Shown piece by piece: positions 41,571-51,400 of a stretch of 64,000 bases of DNA. Below the pieces are notes generated by a model. The model saw only the letters and a list, made by a program, of their open reading frames with translations, was not told the origin of the DNA and searched no databases. Source of the DNA: Sphingobium sp. AP50 (GTDB lineage Bacteria; Pseudomonadota; Alphaproteobacteria; Sphingomonadales; Sphingomonadaceae); assembly GCF_900109095.1 (NCBI RefSeq), contig NZ_FNYZ01000013.1:102254-166253 (forward strand). The letters are read 5' to 3'. Made by a program: the position numbers and the translations under genes. Every line of letters begins with the position of its first letter. The stretch's first letter is position 1.

Positions 41571-42659
41571 ATGCTCATCTATCCCGTAATTCTTGTCGGC
41601 GGCTCCGGAACCCGGCTGTGGCCTTTGTCCACCGCCGATCGGCCCAAGCAATTTCTGCCGCTGACGTCTGACCGAACGATGATGGAAGAAACGCTGAGGC
41701 GGGTGTCCGATCGTCCCGGTTTTGCAGCTCCTATTTTGGTGACGGGCGAGCGTCATGTAGGGATATTGGGCGATCTGCTGGGCGCGACGGGGCTGGCGGC
41801 GTCCGCGATATTGGTGGAGCCGGAAGGGCGCAACACCGCGCCGGCCTGCGCCATGGCGGCGCAATGGATTGCGGCGCGCGATCCCGATGCGATGATGCTG
41901 GTCATGCCGTCCGACCATGTGATCGGCGATCTGGCTGCCTTCCATCAGCGTATCGCCGATGCCCTGCCGGTGGCGCAGGCGGGGCGGCTGGTGACGTTCG
42001 GCGTACAGCCCGATCATCCCGCGACCGGCTATGGCTATATCGCCAAGGGCGAGAAGCTGGCGGGCGACGCGGACATCTACGAGATAAGCGAGTTCGTCGA
42101 AAAGCCATCGCTGCCGGTGGCGCAGGCCTATCTGGACGGCGGGCGGCATAGCTGGAATGCGGGCATCTTCCTGTTCACTGCCTCGGCCTTTCTGGCGGAA
42201 CTGGAGGCGCTGGCTCCCGATGTGGCGGAACCGATTGCGCAGGCGATGGCAGAGGCGGCCTGCGATGGCGGGCTGACCCGGCCCGATGCCGCCAGCTTTG
42301 GCCGGGCAACCAATTTGTCGATCGACTATGCGGTGATGGAAAAGACCCGGCGCGCGGTGGTGGTGCCGGTGGATATCGGCTGGTCCGACGTCGGCTCCTG
42401 GGATGCTTTATGGGCCATCCGGGGGCAGGACGAGCATGGCAACAGCGTCACCGGGCCGGCGGCGATCGAGGATGGATCGGGCAATCTGATCTTCGTTGAC
42501 GGCGGGCCGCCGGTCGGCGCGCTGGGCATTTCCAATTCGGTGATCATCTCCACGGCGGAAGCGGTTCTGATCCTGCCGCGCAGCCGGTCGCAGGAGGTCA
42601 AGGCGATCATGGAGGCGCACCGGGCGCTGCATGTGGAGCGTGGAGACGCAAAGGTCTGA
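41571..42659 (+). CDS. manC: mannose-1-phosphate guanylyltransferase
   Basis: A 362-residue nucleotidyltransferase making GDP-mannose. Motifs: ILVGGSGTRLWPLSTADRPK with QFLPL (pyrophosphorylase signature and its lysine), VEPEGRNTAPACAMAA, MPSDHVIGD, and the sugar-binding FVEKPSLPVAQAYLDGGRHS then WNAGIFLF. The C-terminal isomerase domain of bifunctional AlgA/XanB enzymes is absent, so a separate phosphomannose isomerase is needed. It supplies the capsule locus. Confidence 0.93.
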   Translation: MLIYPVILVGGSGTRLWPLSTADRPKQFLPLTSDRTMMEETLRRVSDRPGFAAPILVTGERHVGILGDLLGATGLAASAILVEPEGRNTAPACAMAAQWIAARDPDAMMLVMPSDHVIGDLAAFHQRIADALPVAQAGRLVTFGVQPDHPATGYGYIAKGEKLAGDADIYEISEFVEKPSLPVAQAYLDGGRHSWNAGIFLFTASAFLAELEALAPDVAEPIAQAMAEAACDGGLTRPDAASFGRATNLSIDYAVMEKTRRAVVVPVDIGWSDVGSWDALWAIRGQDEHGNSVTGPAAIEDGSGNLIFVDGGPPVGALGISNSVIISTAEAVLILPRSRSQEVKAIMEAHRALHVERGDAKV

Positions 42660-43001
42660 AGCCGTAGCGCTCCACTGGTCGACGCCGCCCGTCAACCTGC
42701 GGCGAGCGTCGGGATTTTGAATTGACACGCCCGGCGTTATCGGCTGAACGTCCGGTAATCTAAAGACCATTTGCGGGGTTTGGGACTTGCTGCTGTGGAA
42801 AGGCTTGATTGTCCGCGACCCTGAGGGCAGCGCGACGCCATTTCTGCCCATTGCCGCTTCCAGCGCATCGACAGAGCGACCATCCGGCTTGGCCGGGCCT
42901 GTGTCGGCTTGGGCATGCGCACGCATGTCCGGCAATCTGTGAACCGACGATATCGGACCCGAGCCGCCATCAAGGCAGTCGGGTAGGGGGAAGACATATC
43001 A
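42660..43001 (+). promoter_or_regulatory. 342-base gap before the GT2 gene
   Basis: No ORF of substance. A ttgaca hexamer occurs at 42722-42727 but without a convincing -10 at 16-18 bases, so only a weak promoter candidate. The GT2 start is preceded by agggggaagacatatca, a strong ribosome site. No terminator hairpin was found after manC. Confidence 0.3.
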
Positions 43002-44777
43002 ATGGTGGGTTTCCTGAACTTGAAGAAGCAGGGCGGGCAGCGTGCCGCGCACGGAGACGTGCAGGATGCACTGTTGCCTGGCGCACCGCCGATCATGGTG
43101 GAGGAGGGCGGCCTGATGGCGTCGGGCATCACGCTCGACACGATCTTGCTGCTCAATCGCGGCCTGACGCTGAAGGGCTGGCTGGTCGGCAGCGACCAGA
43201 TCGAGATACTGCGCGATGGCGAGCGGGTGCGCGCCCGGGTGTCGCGCCAGCCGCGGCCCGACGTGCAGGCCGCGCATAGCCATCTGACCGATGAAAATTG
43301 CGGTTTCGACATATTGGTGCAGGATGCGCGGCCCGGCCAATATCATGTGCGCTGCCATAATTTTGGAGGAACCGGCCTGGTACGCGATTTCCTGTTGGCG
43401 ATCGAATTCGGATCGTCGGATGCCACGCCCACGCTGGCAGCTCTGCCCCGCTATTTCGAGGATTCGCAGTCGATCGTCTGTGCGATCGACAAGGCGTTCC
43501 ATATGGGCGAAGGTGGCCTGATCGTCTTTGGCTGGATGGCGGACCTGCATGCGTCGGTCCAGTCGATCAGCTTCCATAGCGAACGCGGCGGGGCGGTCGA
43601 CGTGACCGACAAGTTCTTCCGTCTCGCGCGTATGGACGTTGCCGCCAACCTTAAGACCCGTTTCCCGCAGGTCACGGAAATGACGGGCTTCGTCCTGCGC
43701 GTCGATGGCGAGGTGAACCCCAATGAAGTTCACGCCCTGTGCTTCGACTGCGGCGATCGCGGCAAGGCCTGGCTGCTGGTCGATGTGGATGCGGAGGCGG
43801 GATCGCCGCTGCAACTGGTGAAGGACGTGCTGACCTTCGTCCCGGCGCCCGATCGTATTCGCTATTCGCTGTTCGACCTGTTCGACAAGATATTGGGCGA
43901 ACCGATCAGCGCGATCTCCCCAGAGATCAGCCGGTTTCGGCCGCAGGCGCAGGTCAAGCAGTTCGGCTCCTTGCCACCGGTGGCCGACGTGACCGTCATC
44001 GTGCCGCTCTATGGCCGGTACGACTTCCTGAAATATCAGATGGCGAAGTTCAAGGACGACCCGGATTTCGCCCGCACCGACCTGATCTACGTCGTCGACG
44101 ATCCGGATATATTGAGCCCGACGCTGGAAATGGCAGCGGCGCAATATGACCTGTATGGCCTGCCGTTCCGCGTGGTCTGGTATAATCGCAATATGGGTTT
44201 TGCCGGCGCCAATAATATGGGCGCGCTGTTTGCCGTAGCGCCCAAGCTGTTGCTGCTCAATTCGGACGTCATCCCGCAGAAGCCGGGCTGGCTGACCGAC
44301 ATGATGCAGACGCTGGACGAACCGGGCGTCGGCGCGGTCGGCCCGTTGCTCCAGTTTTTCGACGGATCCGTGCAGCATGCCGGCATGCGGCCGAAGGAAG
44401 ATCTCTATTTCCCTGGTTTCGTGCTGAACGTGCATCCCGGCAAGGGTGCGCCCTGGTGGGGATCGGAAGACAGCTATGACGTGCCGCTGCTGACGGCGGC
44501 CTGCCTGATGCTGCGCACCGCGACCTATCGCGAACTGGGCGGCCTGGACGAAGGCTATATCATCGGCGATTTCGAGGACAGCGACCTGTGCCTGAAGCTG
44601 CGTAAGCGCAAGCTGAAGCTGGTGCTGAACGCCAAGCCCAAGCTGTGGCATCTGGAACGCCAGTCCCAGAATTTGCAGAGCATCACGTCCTATCGACACT
44701 TGCTGACGCTCTATAATGGCTGGCGGTACAAGAAGAAGATCGACAGCACCGAACTCGCGGACCCGTGGGAGAATTAA
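43002..44777 (+). CDS. glycosyltransferase family 2 with N-terminal accessory modules
   Basis: A 591-residue protein. The catalytic GT-A domain begins near residue 328 (ADVTVIVPLYGRYDFLKYQM), with a DDPD motif in YVVDDPDILSP, LLLLNSDVIPQKPGWLTDMM and FEDSDLCLKLRKRKLKL. The first 325 residues are not catalytic: they contain two modules with the Gly-Trp...Arg-x-Asp-Val...Gly-Phe pattern (residues ~55-135, GWLVGSDQIEILRDGE; and ~172-258, GWMADLHASVQ to TGFVLRVDGE) that resemble the five repeats in the 1824-residue protein nearby. The acceptor is unknown. Start ATG 43002. Confidence 0.88.
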   Translation: MVGFLNLKKQGGQRAAHGDVQDALLPGAPPIMVEEGGLMASGITLDTILLLNRGLTLKGWLVGSDQIEILRDGERVRARVSRQPRPDVQAAHSHLTDENCGFDILVQDARPGQYHVRCHNFGGTGLVRDFLLAIEFGSSDATPTLAALPRYFEDSQSIVCAIDKAFHMGEGGLIVFGWMADLHASVQSISFHSERGGAVDVTDKFFRLARMDVAANLKTRFPQVTEMTGFVLRVDGEVNPNEVHALCFDCGDRGKAWLLVDVDAEAGSPLQLVKDVLTFVPAPDRIRYSLFDLFDKILGEPISAISPEISRFRPQAQVKQFGSLPPVADVTVIVPLYGRYDFLKYQMAKFKDDPDFARTDLIYVVDDPDILSPTLEMAAAQYDLYGLPFRVVWYNRNMGFAGANNMGALFAVAPKLLLLNSDVIPQKPGWLTDMMQTLDEPGVGAVGPLLQFFDGSVQHAGMRPKEDLYFPGFVLNVHPGKGAPWWGSEDSYDVPLLTAACLMLRTATYRELGGLDEGYIIGDFEDSDLCLKLRKRKLKLVLNAKPKLWHLERQSQNLQSITSYRHLLTLYNGWRYKKKIDSTELADPWEN

Positions 44778-44782
44778 TCCAG

Positions 44783-46015
44783 ATGCGTATCGCGATATTC
44801 AGTCACGCTCACCCCAATTTCAGCAAGGGCGGCGGCGAAATTGCCGCTTACTCCCTGTTCGAGGGTATCAATGCCTTACCGGGTCATGAGGCCTGGTTCA
44901 TCGGCCGTGCGGAGCAGCAGATGCTGCATCTGGGCAGTCCGGTCGCGTCGCTCAACGCGCGGGAATATCTGATCGGCGGCAATGCCGATATTCCCCGCCT
45001 GACGGCAACTATCGCGCTGGGCGAAGACAGCGACTTTGCCGATATGCTGCGCACGATCGACCCGGACGTGATCCATTTTCATCACTATGTCTTCCTGGGG
45101 CTGGAGATGATCCATGCTGCCAAGCGTATTTGTCCGCGCGCGAAGATCGTTCTGACGCTGCACGAGTTTATCGGCATCTGCCTGAACAGTGGCCAGATGA
45201 TCAAGACCGATGGGCGGCTATGCTATCGGTCCAGCCCGCGTGACTGCCATGGCTGTTTCCCGCAGACGTCGATGGAGGATATCTTCCTGCGCGAAGTCTA
45301 TGTGAAATCCTTCTTCGACTTGGTCGATACCTTCGTGTCGCCCAGCGACTTTCTGAAGGATCGCTATGTCACCTGGGGTCTGCCGGCGGACAAGATCATC
45401 GTCATCGAAAATGGTCTGGAGGACGGGCATCGCCTGCCGCCGCGCCGCCTGCCCGAGGGCAAGCAGCGGGGACGCTTTGCCTATTTCGGGCAGATCAACC
45501 ATTTCAAGGGCATCGACCTGATCCTGGAAGCGTTTCTGGGCCTGCCCAAGGCGGTGCGCAAGCAGGTGTCGCTTGATATCTATGGTTCCGGTCTGGAATA
45601 TCAGCAGGAAGATTTCCGCAACAAGGTGCAAGATCTGCTGAAACAGGCGGACAAGCAGGCCGAGCGCATGGTGCGTTTCCATGGCGCCTATGAACGCGAG
45701 GAACTGGGCGGCCTGATGGAAGGGGTCGACTGGGTGGTCATGGGATCGAAATGGTGGGAAAATTCCCCCGTCGTGATCCAGGAGGCCTTCAAATTCGGCC
45801 GTCCGGTCATCTGCCCCGACATTGGCGGCATGGCCGAGAAGGTGCAGCCGGGCCGTGGCGGCCTGAATTTCCGTGCGCGCGACAGCCTGAGCCTTCAAAA
45901 TCTGATCGTGGATATCACCGAAGGGCAGGTTGACTATGACGCGCTCGTCAGGGACATGCCTTCCTTCCTCCGTCAATCCGACTGTGCAGAAGCCCATTTG
46001 AAATTGTATAATTGA
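44783..46015 (+). CDS. glycosyltransferase, family 4 type
   Basis: A 410-residue GT-B enzyme. N-terminal acceptor domain: IFSHAHPNFSKGGGEIAAYS and VIHFHHYVFLGLEMIHAAKR, with a Cys-containing loop (YRSSPRDCHGCFPQTS) seen in several exopolysaccharide GT4s. C-terminal nucleotide-sugar domain: RFAYFGQINHFKGIDLILEA and SPVVIQEAFKFGRPVICPDI (the E-x-x-x-F-x-x-G-R-P signature). ATG at 44783, 5 bases after the GT2 stop. Its stop overlaps the next start (ATGA-like, 1 base). Confidence 0.9.
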   Translation: MRIAIFSHAHPNFSKGGGEIAAYSLFEGINALPGHEAWFIGRAEQQMLHLGSPVASLNAREYLIGGNADIPRLTATIALGEDSDFADMLRTIDPDVIHFHHYVFLGLEMIHAAKRICPRAKIVLTLHEFIGICLNSGQMIKTDGRLCYRSSPRDCHGCFPQTSMEDIFLREVYVKSFFDLVDTFVSPSDFLKDRYVTWGLPADKIIVIENGLEDGHRLPPRRLPEGKQRGRFAYFGQINHFKGIDLILEAFLGLPKAVRKQVSLDIYGSGLEYQQEDFRNKVQDLLKQADKQAERMVRFHGAYEREELGGLMEGVDWVVMGSKWWENSPVVIQEAFKFGRPVICPDIGGMAEKVQPGRGGLNFRARDSLSLQNLIVDITEGQVDYDALVRDMPSFLRQSDCAEAHLKLYN

Positions 46016-47193
46016 TGAGCAAAATCGTAATACGTGGCGAGCCTTCACGGCTCGGAATTACCAGTCACAAGTCGACGCAAAAGCTGGCGCAGGAAGTCGG
46101 GATCAATCCCGGCAACCTGGCCTTCTCCTACGCCTCTGCATTGATCTGTGGCTTTCCGCGGAACGTGACGCTGATCGAGGCGCCGTCCAAGGATGAGAAG
46201 ATCGGCGTGTTCACGCTCGCCAATTATCTGGGCGAACATTATAATCCGTCGCATTTCCAGGCCTTTCTGGAACGCGCGCCGGACGATTGGCGCGCCGTGG
46301 TGCTGGGGCTGGGCGCGCAGGGTTTGCTCGATCGGTTGACGCTTGATCCCGGTGACGTGACTCTGTCCGAAGGACACCTGAGTTGGATGCGCGCGTTGCG
46401 CGATCGGTCCGGCGGGCGCGTTAACGTGTCGGTTCGCGGTGACCTGACCTACAAACTGCTCGATCGCTACGGTCTGGCGGACAATGTCGTGGTGACGGGC
46501 TGTCCATCGCTGATGCTGTCGCCCGCGCGCGATCTGGGGCATGTGGTGGCTCGGAAATTCGCGGCGCTGGGATCTGACGTGCCGTTGCTGAACGGCACAT
46601 TGGGCAATCCGTGGGACCCGCGATCGCAGCCGTTCGAGCAGGCGCTGATCCGGCAGGTGGCTGCATCGGGCGGCCTGATGCATGTGCAGATGCAACTGGA
46701 TCATCTGCGGCTGGCGCGGGGTGACGCGCTGGACGAGCAGACGATGCGCATGTTGAACCGGCAATTGATGCCGCATCTGTCGCTGGAGGAATTCCAGCGC
46801 ACGGGGCGTCGCCATTTCCATGTCTGGTGGGATGTGCCTGCATGGATGGAGCATCTGACCCGCGCGGATTTCGTGATCGGCACGCGTATTCATGGCACCG
46901 CACTGGCGCTTCAGGCCGGCACGCCGGCGCTGTGTGTCGCCTGGGATTCGCGGACCTATGAACTGTGCCGCAGCATGAACATTCCCTATGTTTCGATCTA
47001 TGACGAGCCATGGCGATCGGGGCAGTTCGACTGGGCGCTGATGCGGGAAAGCTTTGCGGCGCAGTTCGATGCCGACACCTTCGATCGGAACCGTCTGCAT
47101 CGGGCGCAACAGTTCGTGGAGCTGCTGAAGTCCAACGAGGTGCCGCCGTCGCCGCATCTGGTGAATCTGGCGACGCCGGTAACGGTTGCCTGA
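46015..47193 (+). CDS. polysaccharide pyruvyl transferase family protein (1)
   Basis: A 392-residue protein of the CsaB/pyruvyl-transferase superfamily, GT-B-like enzymes that place pyruvate ketals on sugars. Visible: GNLAFSYASALICGF, the VVLGLGAQGLLDRLTLDPGD segment, VNVSVRGDLTYKLLDRYG then VVVTGCPSLMLSP, and ADFVIGTRIHGTALALQAGT, the family core. A second member is at 55383. The donor would be phosphoenolpyruvate in true members; whether this copy is catalytic is not certain. A terminator follows. Confidence 0.85.
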   Translation: MSKIVIRGEPSRLGITSHKSTQKLAQEVGINPGNLAFSYASALICGFPRNVTLIEAPSKDEKIGVFTLANYLGEHYNPSHFQAFLERAPDDWRAVVLGLGAQGLLDRLTLDPGDVTLSEGHLSWMRALRDRSGGRVNVSVRGDLTYKLLDRYGLADNVVVTGCPSLMLSPARDLGHVVARKFAALGSDVPLLNGTLGNPWDPRSQPFEQALIRQVAASGGLMHVQMQLDHLRLARGDALDEQTMRMLNRQLMPHLSLEEFQRTGRRHFHVWWDVPAWMEHLTRADFVIGTRIHGTALALQAGTPALCVAWDSRTYELCRSMNIPYVSIYDEPWRSGQFDWALMRESFAAQFDADTFDRNRLHRAQQFVELLKSNEVPPSPHLVNLATPVTVA

Positions 47194-47238
47194 GTCATGG
47201 GAGATGCTGCCGGCAAGATCGTCTTGACATAAGTTGTA

Positions 47239-47270
47239 ATGCGGGGGCCTTTTAAGGCCTCCGCATTTTT
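47239..47270 (+). terminator. intrinsic terminator
   Basis: gcgggggcctt / aaggcctccgc with two loop bases (one G-G mismatch) followed by attttt. It lies 46 bases after the first pyruvyl-transferase gene and 36 before the methyltransferase GTG, so it probably closes the 43-47 kb operon. Confidence 0.85.
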
Positions 47271-47305
47271 CATGTGGGTTAATTGTTTAATGAGGAGGTA
47301 ATGCC

Positions 47306-47947
47306 GTGGAGAAGTCGAGAGCGACACAAGGCATTCTGGATGTCCATGAAAATACCCGCTATTATGACGATGCGGCACAGGCGGAGGCTGTGGCTCTGTT
47401 CTGGAACGGGGATTCCGCGTTCCTGAAGATGTTCCGCAAGCTGAAATGTGATGCCATCGTCGAACTGGCGGTAGGCAAGGGGCGGCACGTACCGATGTAT
47501 ATGGATCGGGCGTCCAAGGTGGTGATGGTCGATGCGCTGGCCCAGAATGTGGCGGCGTGCCACGAATTTCTGGGAGATTCGCCGAAGCTCCAATATTATG
47601 TGAATAATGGCGTCGATCTGTCGGAACTGCCCGATGCCAGTTTCGATTCCCTCTTTTCCTACGACGCGGTCGTGCATTTCGAGATGCTCGACGTCTGGAG
47701 TTATCTCAAGGAAACGGCCCGTATCCTGAAGCCGGGTGGTCGTGCGCTATATCACCACAGCAATTATAGCGAGCATCCGACCCATGTGTGGACGCAAAAT
47801 CCGCATAATCGCAATTTCATGTCGAATGCGATTTTCCAGCATCTGGCGGATCGTGCCGGTCTGATCGTGCTGGAGCAGGAGCCGATCCATTGGGGGCATG
47901 TCGAAAATCTCGACAGCCTGACCTTGCTGGAAAAGCCGGCCGGCTGA
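47306..47947 (+). CDS. class I SAM-dependent methyltransferase
   Basis: A 213-residue methyltransferase. Motif I is IVELAVGKGRHVPMYMDRA (Gly-x-Gly-x-x), motif II YVNNGVDLSELPDASFDSLF, and post-II SYDAVVHFEMLDVWSYLKET with ARILKPGGRALYHHSNYS. The sequence after it (HPTHVWTQNPHNRNFMSNAI) resembles sugar O-methyltransferases in polysaccharide loci. GTG start at 47306 preceded by gaggaggtaatgcc, a very good ribosome site. It may methylate the glycan or its terminal sugar. Confidence 0.88.
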   Translation: MEKSRATQGILDVHENTRYYDDAAQAEAVALFWNGDSAFLKMFRKLKCDAIVELAVGKGRHVPMYMDRASKVVMVDALAQNVAACHEFLGDSPKLQYYVNNGVDLSELPDASFDSLFSYDAVVHFEMLDVWSYLKETARILKPGGRALYHHSNYSEHPTHVWTQNPHNRNFMSNAIFQHLADRAGLIVLEQEPIHWGHVENLDSLTLLEKPAG

Positions 47948-47979
47948 TCCCGTCGTATTGTTCGATCTGGATCTTTGCA

Positions 47980-48014
47980 GGGCGCGCTTCCGCAGGGAAG
48001 TGCGCCCTGTTGCA
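47980..48014 (+). terminator. hairpin after the methyltransferase gene
   Basis: gcagggcgcgcttcc and gggaagtgcgccctgttgc pair around a short loop. There is no strong T run directly after. The rest of the 487-base gap up to 48434 is moderately A/T-rich, with no ORF I can support and no clear promoter hexamers; a promoter for the large gene is expected there. Confidence 0.55.
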
Positions 48015-48434
48015 ATACAGCCTTTGTGGTCATGCGAGGCTGGATTTTGCGGCGGCGGAAATCACCGCTGCGGATTGTCGCTTTGGGCGGGCGGTTGATC
48101 GACAGACAATTGTTACCGCATCGCAATAGGTTTCAGTTGCTTTTTGTTGTGCGGTGCACTCAGATGAGTCGTCGGAAATGAGTTTTCGGCGTTTTTCGAT
48201 GGCGCCCTGCGCAACGTTTCCGTTTCCCTTTGCAAGAAGGGGCAGACGTTTCTGGTTTCGATTATGGCAGGGATGGCCCACGGGCATTCTGGCTAAAACG
48301 GATAATGGATTATTGACGGGCTATTCCGAAGACTTGGCGGGTGGAAGCTGATTGCCTTTTAGACAGGCTCCTTCAATATGGACTTGTGGGGTTTTGACGT
48401 CATTTAGTTTGATTCGTGGCTATATTTCATTTGG

Positions 48435-51400
48435 ATGTCAGCGGGGGTTAATAGTTTGAACATGGCGCTGCGGGATTGGGACCGTCACTGGCGGCGAGTC
48501 GGTCACGGGGACGGGGAATATTCGACGGTCGAAGGCTTTGTCGAATTGGTGGACGTTCAACTCGTGGCTGGCTGGGTCTGGCGTGCCAATATTCCCGATG
48601 TCCCCCTGCGCGTCGAAGCCGTTCTGAATGACGAGATTGTGGGTGTGGCACTGGCAGATGTGGCGCGGACCGACCTTGCTGCCGCTGGCAAGGGCATGGG
48701 CCGCCATGGCTTCGTCTTGGAATTGCTGCGACCGCTAACGGAAGGAGAGGAGCCGCTGATCCGCCTGGCCGACCAGCGGTCGATAGCGATTGGTGCAACC
48801 GGTGTGTTCGTGCTGGCACCTGAGTCTGAAACGGCTGTGGTGGAAGCGGTACCCGCAACGGCTTTCGTGCCGGATCATGTCGAAGGGTTCATTGAATATA
48901 CGAGCCATGAAGGCGCGACCGGATGGGTATGGAGCGCCGATGCGCCCGACCAGCCGCTGGCTGTCGAAGCGGTGCTCGATGGTGAAGTGATCGGCATGAC
49001 GCTTGCCGATATCCCTCGCGAAGACCTTGCCGTGGCGGGCAAGGGGGCGGGGCGCCATGGCTTCATCCTGCCTTATGACGATTTCATCGGTGAGGATTCT
49101 GACCCCATCGTCCGGTTGATGGTTCGTCCTTCGCTTACCCTGACCGCGCAGGGCGTGGTTGATATGGCGGCTGACGAAGCCCCCGCGCCGCTGCCGGTCG
49201 AGGGCTATGTCGAACTTCTGACCCGAGACGGCGTGAGCGGCTGGGTCTGGCAGTCGGATGCACCCGATCTCGCCCTGCGAGTGGAAGCGGTGCTGGACGG
49301 TGCCGTGATCGGTTCGGCTTCTGCCGACATGCTGCGCGAAGATGTCGCGGCGGCCGGTATGGGAAGTGGCCGTTATGGTTTTTCCCTGTTGTTCGATGCG
49401 CCGATTTCCGGCGATGTGATCCCGACCATTCGTGTTGTCGAATATCCGGACATCATTCTGGGCGGTGCGGCAGGCGAGGTGCATCTGGTCGAAGGCAGCC
49501 TGCCTGTTCCGTCGGTGGGTGAGAAGCCGATCGATCCGGCGCTGGTCGAGGGCTATATCGAATTGCTGACGCGCCATGGTGCGACGGGTTGGGTATGGCG
49601 GTCGGATGCGCCGGAAGCCGCATTGACGATCGAAGCGGTGCTGAATGGGGAAGTGATCAGCACGGCGACGGCCGACCTGCGGCGTGACGATCTGCTGGCG
49701 TCTGGCCTTGGCACGGGCAGCTATGGTTTCGTGCTGAAATTCCCGGCGCCGCTGGGTGGCGATATCATGCCGCAAATTCGCCTGTCGGCAGAGCCCGGCG
49801 TGGTGCTGGGCGGTGCGAGCGGTACGTTGGAGATGCGCGACCTGGAGCGCGAGCGGGCCGGAGGACCGGCACCGTCTGCGCAGCCCGACCCATCAGTGGT
49901 CGAAGGCTATATCGAAGAAGTGACCCGGCGCGGCGTGACCGGCTGGGCATGGCGTTCCGACGCGCCCGATGTGCCGGTGAAAGTCGAAGCGGAACTGGAT
50001 GGAGAAATCATCGGTTCGGTTGTTGCGGATGTCGCCCGCGAGGATCTGGCTGCGGCAGGCAAGGGTCGCGGCAACCATGGTTTCATTCTGCGTTTCGATC
50101 GGCCGCTTGTTGGCCGCGGCATTCCGCAGGTGCGCATCGCGGATCAGCCCGCGATTGTTCTGGGCGGTGCGGCAGGGACCATCCTGCTGACGGAAACGCC
50201 AGGTTCGCCCGCGGCCGATCTGGCATGGAAGAAGCCGGTGCAGGCCGAGCCTGTCCAGTCCAAGCCGGCGGCCGCAGCGAACGAGATTCCCCGTTCGCCG
50301 ATGCTGACGGTCGATCCGGAACGCGGGCCGAAGCTGAACTTCAAGCAGTTTCATGGCCATGCAGCGTTCGATCCGGCCAAGCCCAATGTGATGGTGGTGG
50401 CCCATGCCGCCGCGCCTCATCTGTTCGGTAGCGAGCGTAGCTTCATCGACATGGTGCGGGGCATCGCGTCGTTGGGCTATAATGTCTATGTCGTCCTGCC
50501 GCGCAATGCCCCGGACTATACCAACATGTTGCGGCGCTATGCCGTTCATGTGTCGACCTTCACCTATGGCTGGTGGAAGAAGGACGAGGTGATCAGTCCT
50601 GATGCGGTCGAGCAATTCTGCCAGATGATCCGCGCGATGAACATCAAGGTGGTGCACAGCAACACGATCATGCTGCGCGAATGTCTGCGTGCCGCGCGGC
50701 AGTGCGATGTGCAGAGCATGGTCCATGTCCGCGAACTGATCGATCATGATGCGGCGCTGGTCGATGTCATCGGATCGTCCTGCGACAAGATCATCGACGA
50801 AGTCCGGTCCGGCGCCAACTGGGTGATCGGCAATTCGGAAATCACGTCCGAGGTCTTCCGGAAGAAAGGGCGGACCTTCACCGTCTACAATACGGTCGAC
50901 CTGAAAGAACTGGAGATGGAAAATCCGGTTAGGGACGGCAAGATTTCCTTCGGACTGGTCAGCAGCAACATCCCCAAAAAGGGGCTGGCCGATATCGTCG
51001 AAGTCGCCCGCCTGTGCGAGAAGCGTTGCCCCAAGGCCGAATTCGTCATCATAGGTCCCGAGAGCGAAGCGGTAAAGGCGCTGAAGGCGGGGCAGGTTGA
51101 GGGCACTGTGCCCAAGAATGTGGTCTTCCCCGGCTATGCCGCCAGCCCCGCTGAGGCGATGGCGCAGGTCAATGTGATCATGAGCCTGTCGCACTTTGCT
51201 GAATCCTTCGGCCGGACCGTGCTGGAAGCGATGGCGGCGCGCCGTCCGGTGATCGCCTATGAATGGGGCGCCATCCCCGAACTGGTCGAAGATGGCGTGA
51301 CCGGGCATCTGATCCCCTATCTGACGCCTGCTGCGGCCGTCGAGCATGTCGAGCGTTTCTGCAACGATCCTTCGCTCGTTCAGTCGATGGGCGAGGCGGG

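Noticed and set aside
42722..42745. Sigma-70 promoter before the GT2 gene
   Set aside because: ttgaca is present but the -10 position reads tgaacg, so support is too weak for a separate promoter call.
48154..48351. Small ORF in the gap before the 1824-residue gene
   Set aside because: No ribosome site, odd composition (Phe/Arg-rich) and no family likeness.
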